From Candidatus Omnitrophota bacterium (GTDB taxonomy: Bacteria; Omnitrophota; Gorgyraeia; B26-G9), in the NCBI GenBank assembly GCA_003645745.1, contig QNCH01000073.1, positions 1 to 7,463 of the forward strand: a stretch of DNA of 7,463 nt, in the 5' to 3' direction. The notes beneath the pieces are model-generated. The model saw nothing but the letters and a program-made list of their open reading frames with translations, searched no databases and was not told the DNA's origin. Shown piece after piece: positions 6,306 to 7,463 of this stretch. Position numbers and translations under genes: made by a program. Position 1 is the stretch's first letter; every line of letters starts with the position of its first letter.

Positions 6306-7366
6306 TTCAGAATATGCAGACATTATTAGAGATGTTGATTGAAAGGAATGCTTCTGATTTACATCTTGGCTCGAATATGCGGCCGCATATTCGGGTTGAT
6401 GAGAAAATAATTTCAGTTGGAACGGAAATTTTTTCGGATGCAAAGGTAAAAGAATTGGTTTATAGTTTATTATCTTCTGAGAATATTAAAAAATTTGAAA
6501 AGGAGAAAGAACTTGACCGTTCTTTTGAAATTGCGGGCTTAAGCCGTTTTAGAATGAATGTATTTTTTCAACGCGGTTTTATTGGAATGGCTTTAAGAGT
6601 AATCCCTTTTAAAATATTGACTTTTTCAGAATGCGGTTTACCTGTTGAGACACTTACCAAAATTGTGCGTAAGCCAAAAGGCTTAGTGCTTGTTACAGGA
6701 GCCACAGGTTCAGGCAAATCAACAAGCTTGGCTTCAATTGTTGACCAAATTAATGAAGAAAGAAATTGCCATATCGTTACAATAGAAGACCCTATAGAGT
6801 TTGTGCATAAAAATAAGCTTTCTATAATTGATCAGAGGGAAGTTGGGCAGGATACAGATAGTTTTTCCCAGGCTTTAAGACATGTTTTAAGGCAGGATCC
6901 TGATGTGATTTTAATTGGCGAGATGCGTGATCTTGAAACAATTGAAGCTGCCATGACTATAGCGGAAACAGGACATCTTGTGTTTGCTACGCTGCATACT
7001 TCTGATGCTGTGCAGACTATTAACAGAGTTATTGATGTATTCCCCGCGCATCGGCAGCAGCAAGTGCGCATTCAATTATCTTTTGTTTTAGTATCTATAC
7101 TTTCTCAGCAGTTAATTCCTAAAGTCGGCGGTTCAGGCAGGGCATTGGCAGTAGAAATTATGAATGCTACTCCAGCAATAAAAAATATGATTCGTGAGCA
7201 AAAAACACACCAAATTTTTTCTTTGATTCAGGCTGGAATAAAAGATGGGATGAAAACAATGAATCAGTCACTTTATGAATTATATTCTGAAAAAATAATT
7301 TCCTATGATAACGCGATGGCGCGTACTGCGGATGTTAATGATTTAATGCGTTTATTTAAGAGATAA
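6302..7366 (+). CDS. pilT: Type IV pilus retraction ATPase PilT (second paralogue)
   Basis: A 354-residue PilT paralogue of the protein encoded at 4574. The N-terminal domain has ASDLHLGSNMRP (17-28), closer to the classical PilT ASDLHLS pattern than the first copy. Core motifs are Walker A GATGSGKST (133-141), Asp box TIEDPIEF (160-167), Walker B ILIGEMRD (203-210) with E207, His box ATLHTS with H232, and PAIKNMIRE (291-299), a close match to AIRNLIRE. It ends with QAGIKDGMKTMNQSL and a short C-terminal tail. All ATPase residues are intact. The ATG overlaps the receiver stop as ATGA, and AAAGGGAGA at 6287-6295 is its ribosome binding site inside the receiver gene. The two PilTs may form mixed or alternative retraction motors; that division of labour is inference. 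Confidence 0.93.
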   Translation: MIQNMQTLLEMLIERNASDLHLGSNMRPHIRVDEKIISVGTEIFSDAKVKELVYSLLSSENIKKFEKEKELDRSFEIAGLSRFRMNVFFQRGFIGMALRVIPFKILTFSECGLPVETLTKIVRKPKGLVLVTGATGSGKSTSLASIVDQINEERNCHIVTIEDPIEFVHKNKLSIIDQREVGQDTDSFSQALRHVLRQDPDVILIGEMRDLETIEAAMTIAETGHLVFATLHTSDAVQTINRVIDVFPAHRQQQVRIQLSFVLVSILSQQLIPKVGGSGRALAVEIMNATPAIKNMIREQKTHQIFSLIQAGIKDGMKTMNQSLYELYSEKIISYDNAMARTADVNDLMRLFKR

Positions 7367-7370
7367 AATT

Positions 7371-7463
7371 ATGGTGATACGTAAAACAAAAGTAAAACAA
7401 ATTGGGCAGATTTTAGTTGAAAAAAAAGTAATCAGTGAAGATCAGTTAGCTAAAGCATTAGAA
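7371..7463 (+). CDS. Probable PilB/GspE-type extension ATPase, N-terminus only
   Basis: The first 31 codons are visible and run off the window. After a basic start (MVIRKTKVKQ), residues 11-31 read like the first helices of the MshEN / GspE N-terminal domain, whose pattern is a LGQiLVekGlIteeQLeeAL-type motif; here it is IGQILVEKKVISEDQLAKALE. This domain opens PilB and GspE ATPases and can bind cyclic di-GMP in some of them. It starts 4 nt after the pilT stop with a modest AAGAGA Shine-Dalgarno, consistent with one operon. A different protein with the same N-terminal domain is possible, since no ATPase motif is yet in view. Confidence 0.65.
   Translation, partial: MVIRKTKVKQIGQILVEKKVISEDQLAKALE

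Noticed and set aside
1..7463. CRISPR array, tRNA, rRNA or transposase
   Set aside because: There are no regularly spaced direct repeats, no cloverleaf I could trace, no rRNA-like sequence, and no transposase motifs in any frame.

Overview
The window is an AT-rich bacterial segment with every recognisable gene on the + strand. It has two functional blocks: a trehalose / alpha-glucoside module (279-4455) and a type IV pilus motor module (4574 to the right edge). The type IV pilus ATPases suggest a motile or surface-twitching bacterium. Low GC, two PilT paralogues around a lone receiver domain and the HAD-OtsB/GH65 pair would fit a candidate-phylum Gram-negative such as Omnitrophota or a relative. 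That placement is a guess from style, not something the sequence proves.

Block 1. After a non-coding leader (1-278) with a long inverted repeat and an extended -10 promoter comes a 538-residue two-domain protein: a beta-phosphoglucomutase-type HAD domain fused to a trehalose-6-phosphate phosphatase (OtsB) domain. The next gene is a GH65 glycoside phosphorylase of about 802 residues. Together they give HAD-OtsB-GH65, the order I recall inside the single mycobacterial protein OtsB1 (Rv2006). A coherent reading is that OtsB makes trehalose from trehalose 6-phosphate, GH65 splits an alpha-glucoside (perhaps trehalose) with phosphate to beta-glucose 1-phosphate, and the HAD domain converts that to glucose 6-phosphate.

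Block 2. A strong sigma70-type promoter (TTGACA, 17 nt, TATAAA with extended TG) precedes a first PilT retraction ATPase. A 244-nt gap follows, then a stand-alone CheY-like receiver whose stop overlaps the start of a second PilT (ATGA). Four bases later begins a gene cut by the window edge whose first 31 residues resemble the N-terminal domain of PilB/GspE.

The most unusual feature is a dispersed 29-bp interrupted palindrome: 11-bp arms ending CAAAC / GTTTG around a 7-nt centre, CTATTAC or its reverse complement. Exactly one full or degraded copy lies in each of the four intergenic regions longer than 100 nt (221-249, 1934-1962, 4467-4495, 5654-5682), and I saw none inside genes. Two further half-copies (one arm only) sit just upstream of the GH65 and receiver genes. 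One copy has a paired base change that keeps the arms complementary, and its centre is inverted. This could be a REP-like element, a regulator site, or an uptake-type sequence; the window alone cannot decide.
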